Shown piece by piece: positions 6,874 through 15,288 of a DNA stretch of 64,000 nucleotides; the first letter of the stretch is position 1; the number at the start of each line of letters is the position of its first letter. Where the stretch lies: contig JACJZB010000008.1 of assembly GCA_020635815.1 (NCBI GenBank), positions 88,777-152,776 on the forward strand, in the 5' to 3' direction. The translations under genes and the position numbers were made by a program. The notes below the pieces were generated by a model that was not told the DNA's origin, did not search any database, and worked only from the letters and a program-made list of their open reading frames with translations. Source of the DNA: Flavobacteriales bacterium (lineage in GTDB: Bacteria; Bacteroidota; Bacteroidia; Flavobacteriales_E; Vicingaceae).

Positions 6874-9603
6874 TTAAGCATCTGCTAACATTTTATGTTT
6901 CCCTTTACTTTTACGTATTCTACAGCTTACCACTTTATATTCAGGGCACATCGCTTCAGAGCAATGTTCGTCACTTGTAATAATGTTTAGCATTATTTCT
7001 GGGAAATGGAAAGTAGAACTTAAAATTCCGGGTTTCATTTCATCACTTACTGCAGCTTTTATATCTACTTTTCCTCTTGGCGATTCTACACAAACCAAAT
7101 CACCATCAGCAATGCCCTCTTTTTTGGCATCGTCTGGGTTAATCAATAGCACATCTTCGGTTAATATTTCTACATTTCCTGTTCTACGTGTCATTGCACC
7201 ACAATTGTAATGCTCTAGCTCTCTGTTGGTGGTTATAATGTAAGGGTAATCTTTTCCATGTGTTTCTACTTCATTCGATTCTTTAAAATCGAAATAATGG
7301 AACTTTCCTTTACCCCTTTTAAATTCATCAATGTGTAGCATTTGAGTATCTGTGCCATCTGGTAAAACGGGCCATTGTTTACCATTATCTCCTAATTCAT
7401 CCCATTTAACACCCGCAAAGAACGGTACAATTTGAGAAATTTCTTCTAGTACTCCTTTAGCGGTATAATCGGGTTGTTTGTACCCCATACGGTTCATCAT
7501 GTCAACAATAATTTGTCCATCTGGTTTTGTACCCTCAATTGGTTCAACCACTTTTTGTACACGCTGTATTCTTCGTTCTCCGTTGGTAAAAGTTCCTTCT
7601 TTTTCTAAGAAAGATGACCCCGGTAAAATTACCGTAGCACGCATAGCCGTTTCAGTCATAAATAATTCTTGAACAACTAATAGCTCTAAACTTTCCATGG
7701 CTTTAATCACTTTGTTGGTGTTAGGGTCGGTTTGCACCACATCTTCACCAATAATCCACAATGCTTTTAAATCGCCATTAATGGCAGCATTAAACATTTC
7801 TGGTATTTTATAACCTTCATGACTAGGAACTTCTACGCCATAAAAAGCATTGTAAAGTTTATTTACTTCTGGGTCGGTTACATCTAAATAGCCTGCACCT
7901 TGGTGTGGTTGAGCTCCCATGTCGGCAGCACCTTGCACATTGTTTTGCCCTCTTAATGGATTTACTCCAGCACCTTTTTTACCAATATTACCAGTAATCA
8001 TGGCTAAATCAGCAATTAACTGAACAGCAAATGTACCTTGGGTGTGTTCGGTAATTCCAAGTCCGTGAAACTCCATTGCAGCATTTGCTTTTGCATAAGC
8101 CATGGCAGCTTCTTTTACTAAGGTTTTATCAACTCCAGTTATTTTTTCTAATTCGTTTACATCTAATTTTAAGAGTTCTTCTTTCATTTCATCATAACCT
8201 TCGGTTCTGTTTTTAATGAAATTTTCATCCTCAAGACCTTCTGTAATAATGTAATACAACATCATGTTTAATAAGGCTACGTTTGTGCCTGGTCTTAATT
8301 GTAAATGATATTTTGCATAGCGAGCCAACTCAGTTTTTCGAGGATCAACAACAATACTTGTTATCCCTTTCATAAACAGTTGTTTTAGTTTTGCACCAGT
8401 TACAGGGTGAGCGTCTGTTGGGTTAGCACCAATTATAAATATACAATCGGTATGATTTAAGTCTTCAATAGAATTGGTGGCAGCTCCTGTACCAAAAGCA
8501 AGCTGCATACCTATTGCAGTAGGAGAGTGGCAAACTCTTGCACAACAATCAATATTATTTGTTCCAACAACGGCTCTAATAAATTTCTGCATTAAATAAT
8601 TTTCTTCATTTGGTGTTCTAGCCGAAGAAATTCCTGCAATAGCATCTGGGCCATTTGCAGTTTTTATTCGTGTTAATTCTTTTGCAATATGGTCGTAAGC
8701 TTCATCCCAAGTTACATTTTCAAATTTTCCATTGCGTTTTATCATTGGGCTTTTTAGCCTGTCGGGATGGTTGTAAAATTTAAATGCATAACGACCTTTT
8801 AAACAGGTATGTCCTTGGTTTGCCTCAGCATCATAAGGTGCTTGAATGGATAATATTTCTCCATTTTTTGTTGACACCTCAAGGTTACAACCAACACCAC
8901 AATAGGTGCAAATTGTTCTTGTTTTCTCTGCTGTTCTAACCGATTTTGATTGGAACACATCAGAAATTGCAGAAGTTGGACAAGCTTGCGAGCAAGCACC
9001 ACAACTTACACAATCAGAACTCATAAATGTTTCATCAAAACCTTTAATAATATGTGCATCAAAACCTCTTCCTGCCATGCTTAGCACCAATTCTCCTTGC
9101 ACTTCATCACAAGCTCTTACACAACGGTAGCAGTTAATACATTTTGATAAATCGGAAGTCATATAAGGATGACTTAAATCCTTGGTTTTATCTAAATGGT
9201 TTTTTCCTTCAGGATACCTAACTTCTCTAATTCCAACAGTTGCGGCAACATCTTGTAATTCACAATTTCCATTTGCTTCACAAGTCAAACAATCTAACGG
9301 GTGGTCGGTTAACACCAATTCAATAATGTTTTTTCTAAGTTTCTGGATATTATCCGAATCAGGATAAATATGAATACCTTCAGAAATAGGCGTATGACAC
9401 GAGGCTTGAGCTTTGGTTTTTCCACCTTTTTCAAAAGCAACATCTACACTACAAACTCTACAAGAACCATAAGGGTCAAGATTGGGAGCATCACAAAGTG
9501 TTGGTACCGATTTTTTACCTTGATGTCTTCTCAAAAAAGATAACATGGTTTCACCTTTCTTAATTTCGAAAGGTTTGTCGTTTATGTAGGCTATATTTTT
9601 CAT
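6874..9603 (-). CDS. fdhA: NAD-dependent formate dehydrogenase catalytic (alpha) subunit, Mo/W-bisPGD with NuoG-like N-terminus
   Basis: 909 residues. Oxidises formate to CO2 at a Mo or W bis-pterin site. The domains in order are: a [2Fe-2S] domain (C37, C48, C51, C69); a NuoG-type His-Cys3 cluster (H101, C105, C108, C114); two ferredoxin [4Fe-4S] clusters (C155-C165 and C198-C208); a further [4Fe-4S] site (C232, C235, C239, C267); then the molybdopterin oxidoreductase domain and its C-terminal dinucleotide-binding domain. The active-site segment CCARVCHSP has Cys358 where E. coli FdhF has selenocysteine. It lies ten bases after the histidine kinase gene and is expected to pass electrons to the NuoF-like subunit at 10801-12456. 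No signal peptide is seen, so it is cytoplasmic. The family also holds related oxidoreductases, but the Cys/His-Ser-Pro context favours formate. Confidence 0.87.
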   Translation of the reverse strand: MKNIAYINDKPFEIKKGETMLSFLRRHQGKKSVPTLCDAPNLDPYGSCRVCSVDVAFEKGGKTKAQASCHTPISEGIHIYPDSDNIQKLRKNIIELVLTDHPLDCLTCEANGNCELQDVAATVGIREVRYPEGKNHLDKTKDLSHPYMTSDLSKCINCYRCVRACDEVQGELVLSMAGRGFDAHIIKGFDETFMSSDCVSCGACSQACPTSAISDVFQSKSVRTAEKTRTICTYCGVGCNLEVSTKNGEILSIQAPYDAEANQGHTCLKGRYAFKFYNHPDRLKSPMIKRNGKFENVTWDEAYDHIAKELTRIKTANGPDAIAGISSARTPNEENYLMQKFIRAVVGTNNIDCCARVCHSPTAIGMQLAFGTGAATNSIEDLNHTDCIFIIGANPTDAHPVTGAKLKQLFMKGITSIVVDPRKTELARYAKYHLQLRPGTNVALLNMMLYYIITEGLEDENFIKNRTEGYDEMKEELLKLDVNELEKITGVDKTLVKEAAMAYAKANAAMEFHGLGITEHTQGTFAVQLIADLAMITGNIGKKGAGVNPLRGQNNVQGAADMGAQPHQGAGYLDVTDPEVNKLYNAFYGVEVPSHEGYKIPEMFNAAINGDLKALWIIGEDVVQTDPNTNKVIKAMESLELLVVQELFMTETAMRATVILPGSSFLEKEGTFTNGERRIQRVQKVVEPIEGTKPDGQIIVDMMNRMGYKQPDYTAKGVLEEISQIVPFFAGVKWDELGDNGKQWPVLPDGTDTQMLHIDEFKRGKGKFHYFDFKESNEVETHGKDYPYIITTNRELEHYNCGAMTRRTGNVEILTEDVLLINPDDAKKEGIADGDLVCVESPRGKVDIKAAVSDEMKPGILSSTFHFPEIMLNIITSDEHCSEAMCPEYKVVSCRIRKSKGKHKMLADA

Positions 9604-9613
9604 ATCAAAAATA

Positions 9614-10801
9614 TTAATTGTCTAAATTTTGTAGATTAAAAGTGTATTCTGATTCATTTCGGTTAAAAGTACCCTCAAGTTGGTCTGTTAATACTTGAAT
9701 TAATTCTAAACCAAATTGAGAAGAATTTTCACTGGGATCTTTCCAACTTCCATTATCACTATATACTAAAGATAAATCAGAACTTGAATTAGAACTAATA
9801 GCAATATTTATTATACCATTATTAATGTCAGTAAATGCGTGTTTAAATGAATTTGATAATAATTCATTCATTAATAATCCAAAAGGGACTATTGTTTTTA
9901 ACCCTATAGAGTCAATTTCTGTTTTAATATTGGTTTTAATATTGTTGTAGGTGGATAGTGAAGAAATAATCTCATTTATTAAATCTTGAATATAGGATTC
10001 GATATCTATTTTAGATAATTCTTCAGTTTGGTACAACTTTTTATGAATAATTGACATAGCCATAACTCTATTAATGGCCTCGTCAAACTTTATTTTCGAT
10101 TCTTCTGTTAGTTCATTTTTTTGCAAACGCAATAAACTTATAATAATTTGTAAATTGTTTTTTACTCGATGATGAACTTCTTTAATTAAAACAATATTTT
10201 CATTGTTTTTTTCTACTAATTGTTTGTTGGTTTTTTTTAATTCTAATTCAGAATACTCATTCATTTTAAGGTATTGAAGTAGAATATATCCAATAGAAAA
10301 TAGTGCAAGTAAAATTTCTATGTAGTCGCCAACTATTTCGAGAAATGTTCTTTCTGAGAGAATTGAGATATGGGTATTTAAGGTAAAGAAATAAAAATAA
10401 CCTATTAAAATAGAATGTATTATTAGAAATACAAAACCAACTCTTCTGCCTAAACCAACGAAAGAAATGAGCATGGTTGCTATAACCCATAGAAAATCTA
10501 CATAGTGGGTAAAATTTAAGATAAAATTTATAGAAAAATGAATTAATAGGGTACCAGAAATAGAATAAATCCAAAAAAGTGGCTTATACTTTTTTGTTTT
10601 ATTCATGTAAATTAAACTAGCTACAGCTATTGTAAAAGCTAAACTAGTAGGCAATAGAGCTTCTAAACTTGTAAATGTAAATAATGGTGTAAGAATGGCA
10701 AAAACTATAGCAAATATCAAAGAAATCCGCCATGCAAGCACAAATTTAGCTCTATCGTAAAAGCTTGTTAATTCATTAGTATTTGGTGTAAAAAATAACA
10801 T
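9614..10801 (-). CDS. Membrane sensor histidine kinase, HisKA_2 type
   Basis: 395 residues. The N-terminal 180 residues hold about six hydrophobic segments with short loops and no large extracytoplasmic sensor. A short linker follows, then the HisKA_2 phospho-acceptor box EVHHRVKNNLQ (residues 208-218, with H211 the likely phosphorylated residue). The C-terminal HATPase_c domain shows LLMNELLSNSFKHAF and YSDNG. The ATG overlaps the stop of the NuoF-like gene by one base, and the stop is ten bases before fdhA, so the kinase is cotranscribed with both formate dehydrogenase subunits. No response regulator is present nearby. What it senses is unknown; formate, redox state or membrane state are guesses. 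Confidence 0.85.
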   Translation of the reverse strand: MLFFTPNTNELTSFYDRAKFVLAWRISLIFAIVFAILTPLFTFTSLEALLPTSLAFTIAVASLIYMNKTKKYKPLFWIYSISGTLLIHFSINFILNFTHYVDFLWVIATMLISFVGLGRRVGFVFLIIHSILIGYFYFFTLNTHISILSERTFLEIVGDYIEILLALFSIGYILLQYLKMNEYSELELKKTNKQLVEKNNENIVLIKEVHHRVKNNLQIIISLLRLQKNELTEESKIKFDEAINRVMAMSIIHKKLYQTEELSKIDIESYIQDLINEIISSLSTYNNIKTNIKTEIDSIGLKTIVPFGLLMNELLSNSFKHAFTDINNGIINIAISSNSSSDLSLVYSDNGSWKDPSENSSQFGLELIQVLTDQLEGTFNRNESEYTFNLQNLDN

Positions 10802-12456
10802 TAAGAAAAATAAGCTGCTAATTCATCGTTAAAATATTCTAAAGCATTTTTTGCTGGCAAAGGTATTCCTCCTCCGTGTGCACATAGCGAGCCTTGTTGG
10901 AGTGTGCTTAGCAAATCATTAAATAATTCTTTACTTATTTTGTAATCAGATGTATTTGCTTTGTTTAACATTTCATGAGCTCTTGTAGTTCCTAGTCGGC
11001 ATGGAAAACATTTTCCACAACTTTCGTAAGCAGCAAAATCAAACAAATGTTCAAGGTAAGTGATGATTGGAAAATCTTCCGGAACTGAAACTACAGAAGC
11101 ATGTCCTAACAAGAAGCCTTGACTAGCAAACGATTCAAAATCAATATATAAGTCGTTAATTTTTGAAACAGGAACTAACCCTCCTAATGGTCCACCAATG
11201 TGTAATGCTTTAACAGACGATTTAAATCCACCACCTAATTCATTAACTACTTTGGCTAAAGAAGTACCCATTTCAACTTCATAAATTCCAGGATTATTAA
11301 AAAAACTATCTAAACAAACGAGTTTTGTTCCGCTCGATTTTTCGGTTCCAAGTGCAGCATAAGCATCACCACCGTATTTAATAATTGAATAAACAGCGGC
11401 CAAAGTTTCTACATTATTTACAATAGTTGGTTTATTAAACAAACCTTGTTGTGTAGGGTAGGGAGGTCTTGTTCTCACTTCTGGACGTTGCCCTTCTATA
11501 GAGTTGATTAATGCAGTTTCTTCTCCACAGATATAAGCTCCTTGAGCTTTTATAATTTTAAAATCAAAATTAAAATCAGAGCCATTTATATTTTCTCCCA
11601 ATAAGTTGTTGGTTCTTAATTCATCAATAGCATTCTGAACTATTTCTACTGATTCTGGATATTCTGCACGAATATACAAGATGCCCCATTTTGCTCCAGT
11701 AATATAACCCGCAACCATCATTCCGAATAAAACAGCATGAGGTCGCTCTTCCAATAAATATCTATCACTATACGCTCCAGGGTCTCCTTCATCAGCATTA
11801 CAAATGATGAATTTATCTTCGTTTTTTTCGTTTCTACAGGCTTCCCATTTAAAGCCCATAGGAAAACCAGCTCCACCACGACCTCTAATATTTGAACGTT
11901 TTATTTCTTCTAAAACTTTAGCTGAATCTTGTGTTAAAATATTTTTAAAATAAGAGTAGTGTTTATCAAATCCATCGAAAGGAGCAGTTAGTAATTCTTT
12001 AGTTGCTTTTACGGTATATTTATCTTTATTTGACACTTCGACAGGCTCAGTGTGACAAATTTTTGAGATGTCGTTAATAGCATTTCCAGAATAATTTTTT
12101 CCTTTTACATTAAAAGCTGAGTTTTCATAACAACGCCCTAAGCAGGTCATGTGACCAATTTCTTCTGGTTTATAATGTTTTTCTAATTCTTTTTGAACAT
12201 TTTCTTGAGTCCCAGCACATAAACAAGCAGAACCATTACATACGTAAACCTTTTTACCTTTGTTTTCAGGCTTCATAAAATCATAAGCCGTAATTGTTCC
12301 ATAAGTATTGGCTTTACCAATTAAAAACTCATGGGCTAATTCATCTAATTTTTCTTGAGAAGGGCTTCCGTCAGCCATTGCAGCTTTACCCATTTTATCA
12401 AAAAGGTTTTCTGTAATTCCTTTTCTTCCTGATAGTTCACTTAAGTTTTTCGACAT
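10801..12456 (-). CDS. fdhB: Formate dehydrogenase NADH/FMN (beta) subunit, NuoE-like plus NuoF fusion
   Basis: 551 residues. It transfers electrons between fdhA and NAD. The N-terminal part is a NuoE-like thioredoxin-fold [2Fe-2S] domain (C73, C78, C105, C109). The NuoF core follows, with the FMN/NADH segment RGRGGAGFP and NADEGDPGA near 191-226 and the [4Fe-4S] ligands C480, C483, C486 and C525 (CGKCFPC). The linker between the two parts contains HTEPVEVS (135-142), encoded by a hairpin-repeat-like DNA word (12031-12057) that also resembles an intergenic element near 54919. It is the first gene of the three-gene operon and diverges from murQ. NAD-reducing hydrogenase or complex I subunits look alike, but the fdhA partner favours formate dehydrogenase. 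Confidence 0.85.
   Translation of the reverse strand: MSKNLSELSGRKGITENLFDKMGKAAMADGSPSQEKLDELAHEFLIGKANTYGTITAYDFMKPENKGKKVYVCNGSACLCAGTQENVQKELEKHYKPEEIGHMTCLGRCYENSAFNVKGKNYSGNAINDISKICHTEPVEVSNKDKYTVKATKELLTAPFDGFDKHYSYFKNILTQDSAKVLEEIKRSNIRGRGGAGFPMGFKWEACRNEKNEDKFIICNADEGDPGAYSDRYLLEERPHAVLFGMMVAGYITGAKWGILYIRAEYPESVEIVQNAIDELRTNNLLGENINGSDFNFDFKIIKAQGAYICGEETALINSIEGQRPEVRTRPPYPTQQGLFNKPTIVNNVETLAAVYSIIKYGGDAYAALGTEKSSGTKLVCLDSFFNNPGIYEVEMGTSLAKVVNELGGGFKSSVKALHIGGPLGGLVPVSKINDLYIDFESFASQGFLLGHASVVSVPEDFPIITYLEHLFDFAAYESCGKCFPCRLGTTRAHEMLNKANTSDYKISKELFNDLLSTLQQGSLCAHGGGIPLPAKNALEYFNDELAAYFS
12031..12057. repeat. Hairpin-type repeat word inside the fdhB coding sequence
   Basis: The plus strand contains TCGACAGGCTCAGTGTGACA, close to TCGACTTCGCTCGGTATGACA-type ends of the intergenic element at 54838-54929. 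It is read in frame as the linker residues HTEPVEVS and does not break the gene. Confidence 0.55.
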
Positions 12457-12544
12457 TCTATTATAGTTTGCTATAAATTTAGTAAAATAACCATAAAGAG
12501 TATAATCGTTTTTGTAAATTCGTTACTATATTATTGGATTTATT

Positions 12545-13357
12545 ATGACTACTAAAACAACAGAATCAGATTCGAATTATAATCATTTAGATAAAATGAC
12601 TATAAAAGAACTGCTTACTAATATTAATAATGAGGATAAAACTGTTCCTAAAGCTGTAGAACAAGTTATTCCTAATATTGAAAAGTTAGTTAGCGTTGTG
12701 GTAGATAAAATGAAAAATGGGGGACGATTATTTTACATGGGAGCAGGTACAAGTGGTAGGTTAGGAGTGGTTGATGCCTCTGAATGTCCGCCAACTTTTG
12801 GAGTAGCACATGGTTTGGTAATTGGACTGATTGCAGGGGGAGATTCTGCGATGTGGAAAGCAGTAGAGTTTGCTGAAGATAGTACAACTCAAGGATGGGA
12901 AGATTTACTTGCACACGATATATCGGATAAAGATGTAGTTATTGGAATTGCAGCATCAGGAACAACTCCTTATGTAATAGGTGCTTTAGAAAATTGTAAT
13001 AAAAATAATATTGTAACAGGCTGTATTGTCTGTAATGCAGGAAGTCCTGTTGCTAAAACTGCCCAATACCCAATAGAAGTTATTGTTGGTCCTGAATTTG
13101 TTACTGGAAGTACGAGAATGAAATCTGGAACTGCTCAAAAGTTGGTGTTAAACATGATATCTACTTCTACCATGATAAAGTTAGGCAAAGTAAAAGGGAA
13201 TAAAATGGTAGATATGCAACTGAGTAATGATAAATTGGTAGATAGGGGCACTAAAATGATTATGGCCGAATTGAATATTGATTATAGTAAAGCCAACAAA
13301 TTACTTTTAAAGTATGGGAGTGTTCGAAAAGCAGTTGATGCTCAAATTAAACTATAA
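12545..13357 (+). CDS. murQ: N-acetylmuramic acid 6-phosphate etherase
   Basis: 270 residues. Cleaves the lactyl ether of MurNAc-6-phosphate to give GlcNAc-6-phosphate and D-lactate during cell-wall recycling. The SIS fold shows GAGTSGRLGVVDASECPPTF (about 66-85, with E80 the likely catalytic acid) and the second signature TGSTRMKSGTAQK near 198-210. E. coli MurQ is about 298 residues, so this copy is a little short at the C-terminus. It is transcribed alone. Its stop codon overlaps that of the convergent gene at 13352. No anmK, nagZ or PTS gene is adjacent. Cytoplasmic. Confidence 0.92.
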   Translation: MTTKTTESDSNYNHLDKMTIKELLTNINNEDKTVPKAVEQVIPNIEKLVSVVVDKMKNGGRLFYMGAGTSGRLGVVDASECPPTFGVAHGLVIGLIAGGDSAMWKAVEFAEDSTTQGWEDLLAHDISDKDVVIGIAASGTTPYVIGALENCNKNNIVTGCIVCNAGSPVAKTAQYPIEVIVGPEFVTGSTRMKSGTAQKLVLNMISTSTMIKLGKVKGNKMVDMQLSNDKLVDRGTKMIMAELNIDYSKANKLLLKYGSVRKAVDAQIKL

Positions 13358-13828
13358 TTTTACTTTTAACTGATAACCAATAATTAACACCAAACAATCT
13401 TTAACTAAAGTAGGCTCATCTACTTTTGGAATAGTGTATGTAACATACATTTTTCTTGATTTTTCTGGCTCAAAGGTGTAAATGTGTTGCCCCTTTTTTG
13501 GTTCTAATTTATATAATAATTCTCTTTTTTTATGGTCAAATGGTTTATTGTAAATTTCAATTTTAATATTCTGTGTTAATCCAGAGGTGTTAAACAAAAA
13601 GCGATACTTTTCACCCATAAACAATGGAATTTCTATTTCCTTTCGTTGCTCTTTTGTTTTATAACTGAAGCGAGTTGTTTTTGCAGAGTCGTATTTGTAA
13701 TTTGGTTGAAGTTCTTTTTTTAATTCCGTTTTTAGGGCAAGTGCATCACATTCTTCAGCAATTTGAATTGCAGCAATTGAAGATAAAGCTAAAAGAATTA
13801 TAGTAAGGAAATATACTTTTGTTTTCAT
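13352..13828 (-). CDS. Secreted protein of unknown function, paralogue of 13908-14381
   Basis: 158 residues with a signal peptide (MKTKVYFLTIILLALSSIAA). The mature part shares with its upstream neighbour the pattern KYDS-x-K-x-TR, then KEIE(I/V)PLF-x-GEKYR, and two cysteines near the N- and C-termini that could pair. I do not recognise a family. It was probably created by tandem duplication. A strong hairpin at 13863-13886 separates the two genes, so this one may have its own promoter. Expected location is periplasm or outer-membrane surface. Confidence 0.7.
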   Translation of the reverse strand: MKTKVYFLTIILLALSSIAAIQIAEECDALALKTELKKELQPNYKYDSAKTTRFSYKTKEQRKEIEIPLFMGEKYRFLFNTSGLTQNIKIEIYNKPFDHKKRELLYKLEPKKGQHIYTFEPEKSRKMYVTYTIPKVDEPTLVKDCLVLIIGYQLKVKL

Positions 13829-13862
13829 TGATTTCTTAATTAGAAAAACTAAGATACAAAAA

Positions 13863-13886
13863 AAAGGTAGCTATTCAGCTACCTTT
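13863..13886 (-). terminator. Rho-independent terminator after 13908-14381
   Basis: Perfect 10-base-pair stem AAAGGTAGCT / AGCTACCTTT with loop ATTC, flanked by A and T runs. It lies between the two paralogous secreted-protein genes. Confidence 0.8.
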
Positions 13887-13907
13887 CATATTGAGAACTT
13901 ATCATTC

Positions 13908-14381
13908 TTAAAATTTATAACCTAGCATAAAAGCTACGCAAGACTCTTTTACACCCTCTAAAGATGGAGGTATAACGTAAGTAATATATAATTTACTTTG
14001 TCCTTCAGGTTCATATGTATAAACGCTTTTACCTTCTTCTCTAACATTTTTTAGTGCAAATAAAGCTTTTCTGTTTTTAGTTCCAGCTTTTTCGCTATAA
14101 ACATAAAGTTGGAAGTTTTTGTTAGCATCAGTAATATTAAATACTAAACGATATTTTTCACCTTCAAATAACGGTACTTCTATTTCTTTTCCTTGAAAAT
14201 CTGCAGAAGTAGTGTATCTCGTTATTTTAGATGAATCGTATTTGTAATCAGGTTTTAACTCAGCTTTCATTTCATTTTTAATGGTTGTTGCATCGCAACT
14301 AGCACTTTCTTGTGCATTTACGGTAGAAAAGCTAACTAAAGATAATAATGCAATAGCAATAATGTTTTTCATTGTTCTCAT
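13908..14381 (-). CDS. Secreted protein of unknown function, paralogue of 13352-13828
   Basis: 157 residues with a signal peptide ending near VNAQ. The mature protein has KYDSSKITR, KEIEVPLFEGEKYR and two cysteines (SCDAT near the N-terminus, ESCVAF near the C-terminus) in positions matching its downstream paralogue. I know of no function. It starts two bases after the stop of the lipoprotein gene at 14384, so the two are cotranscribed, which hints at a shared envelope task. Transcription probably ends at the hairpin 13863-13886. A second in-frame ATG (14372) gives MKNIIAIALL and is also plausible. Confidence 0.7.
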   Translation of the reverse strand: MRTMKNIIAIALLSLVSFSTVNAQESASCDATTIKNEMKAELKPDYKYDSSKITRYTTSADFQGKEIEVPLFEGEKYRLVFNITDANKNFQLYVYSEKAGTKNRKALFALKNVREEGKSVYTYEPEGQSKLYITYVIPPSLEGVKESCVAFMLGYKF

Positions 14382-14383
14382 AA

Positions 14384-15214
14384 TTATCCATTAATAATTT
14401 TAGTTCTTAATTCAATAATAGCTGTTTTTAAGCTATCTAATTTTTCGTTTGACAATACTTTAACGTCTCCATTTAAATCATTAAAATGAGATTTAATACC
14501 TTCTAGTGAAGCAATTAAATCATCGTACTCTTTATCTTCATTAGCTTGAGTTACTGCTAGAATAATGTTTTCTACCACATAAGATTGTTCTGATAAACGA
14601 CTAGTTAATTTTTCATTGTCATTTTTGTTTCCATTTAAAGCTAAATACATTGTTTCAACCCAAGCACCAGCAAAAATTACTGAACCAGCATAGCTAGAAC
14701 CATTTTCATCTAAATAATCATCTAATTGCATTTGTAGGTCAGCCATAATACTTACTAATGAATCTTCGTTACCAACGTTTTTCTCTAATCTTTCAGCTAC
14801 TCCAATTGAATTAATAACATCTGTCATCCATATTTTTTCTGATAACTCACGAATCGCATTTAAGTAGTTGATTGACTCTTGAGATTGGTTATTAGTAATT
14901 GCATAAGCCATATCAGCTGCATAAACTCCAAAGTTTAATTTTTGATAATATTTAGAATTGTAATTGTTTACATTTTCTTTTGGGTTTGTAATTCCACCAA
15001 CGTATTCTAACCCTGCATTTTTAAACAAGCTAACAACTTGTAAAGGAGAAGGTAACATATAAGTAACATCATCTTCTATTGTTTCAACAACTACTTCTTC
15101 TACAGGAGCTTCTTCTATAGTTTCGGTGTTATCTTCGTGAGAACCGCCACATGATTGTAAAAAAGTACCAGCTATAAAAGCTAATGCCATTATTTTAAAA
15201 CTTAATTTTTTCAT
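14384..15214 (-). CDS. Lipoprotein of unknown function
   Basis: 276 residues. A lipoprotein signal ends at LQSC (Cys22), followed by an acidic, low-complexity stretch (residues about 27-50, many Glu, Val and Thr) and a predicted all-helical C-terminal domain. No catalytic motif was seen. It is the first gene of a two-gene unit with 13908. The acidic linker after the lipidated Cys is typical of surface or outer-membrane lipoproteins in this phylum (inference). The gene lies 74 bases upstream of the stop of the carboxylase gene on the same strand. Confidence 0.7.
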   Translation of the reverse strand: MKKLSFKIMALAFIAGTFLQSCGGSHEDNTETIEEAPVEEVVVETIEDDVTYMLPSPLQVVSLFKNAGLEYVGGITNPKENVNNYNSKYYQKLNFGVYAADMAYAITNNQSQESINYLNAIRELSEKIWMTDVINSIGVAERLEKNVGNEDSLVSIMADLQMQLDDYLDENGSSYAGSVIFAGAWVETMYLALNGNKNDNEKLTSRLSEQSYVVENIILAVTQANEDKEYDDLIASLEGIKSHFNDLNGDVKVLSNEKLDSLKTAIIELRTKIING

Positions 15215-15288
15215 AATTAGTAGGTTATATAATTTTAAATTGAAATGTAAATAAATAAAAATTAGTTGTTATCGCAAAATATTTATTT

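Noticed and set aside
10266..10574. 102-codon frame overlapping the histidine kinase membrane domain
   Set aside because: Shadow of the hydrophobic coding sequence; rich in Phe, Tyr, Trp and Ser with no family pattern.
6874..12456. NAD-reducing hydrogenase or complex I subunits (HydAB/NuoFG-like)
   Set aside because: fdhA has the formate dehydrogenase active-site segment CCARVCHSP and a complete molybdopterin region; no H-cluster or NiFe motif and no other nuo genes are present.
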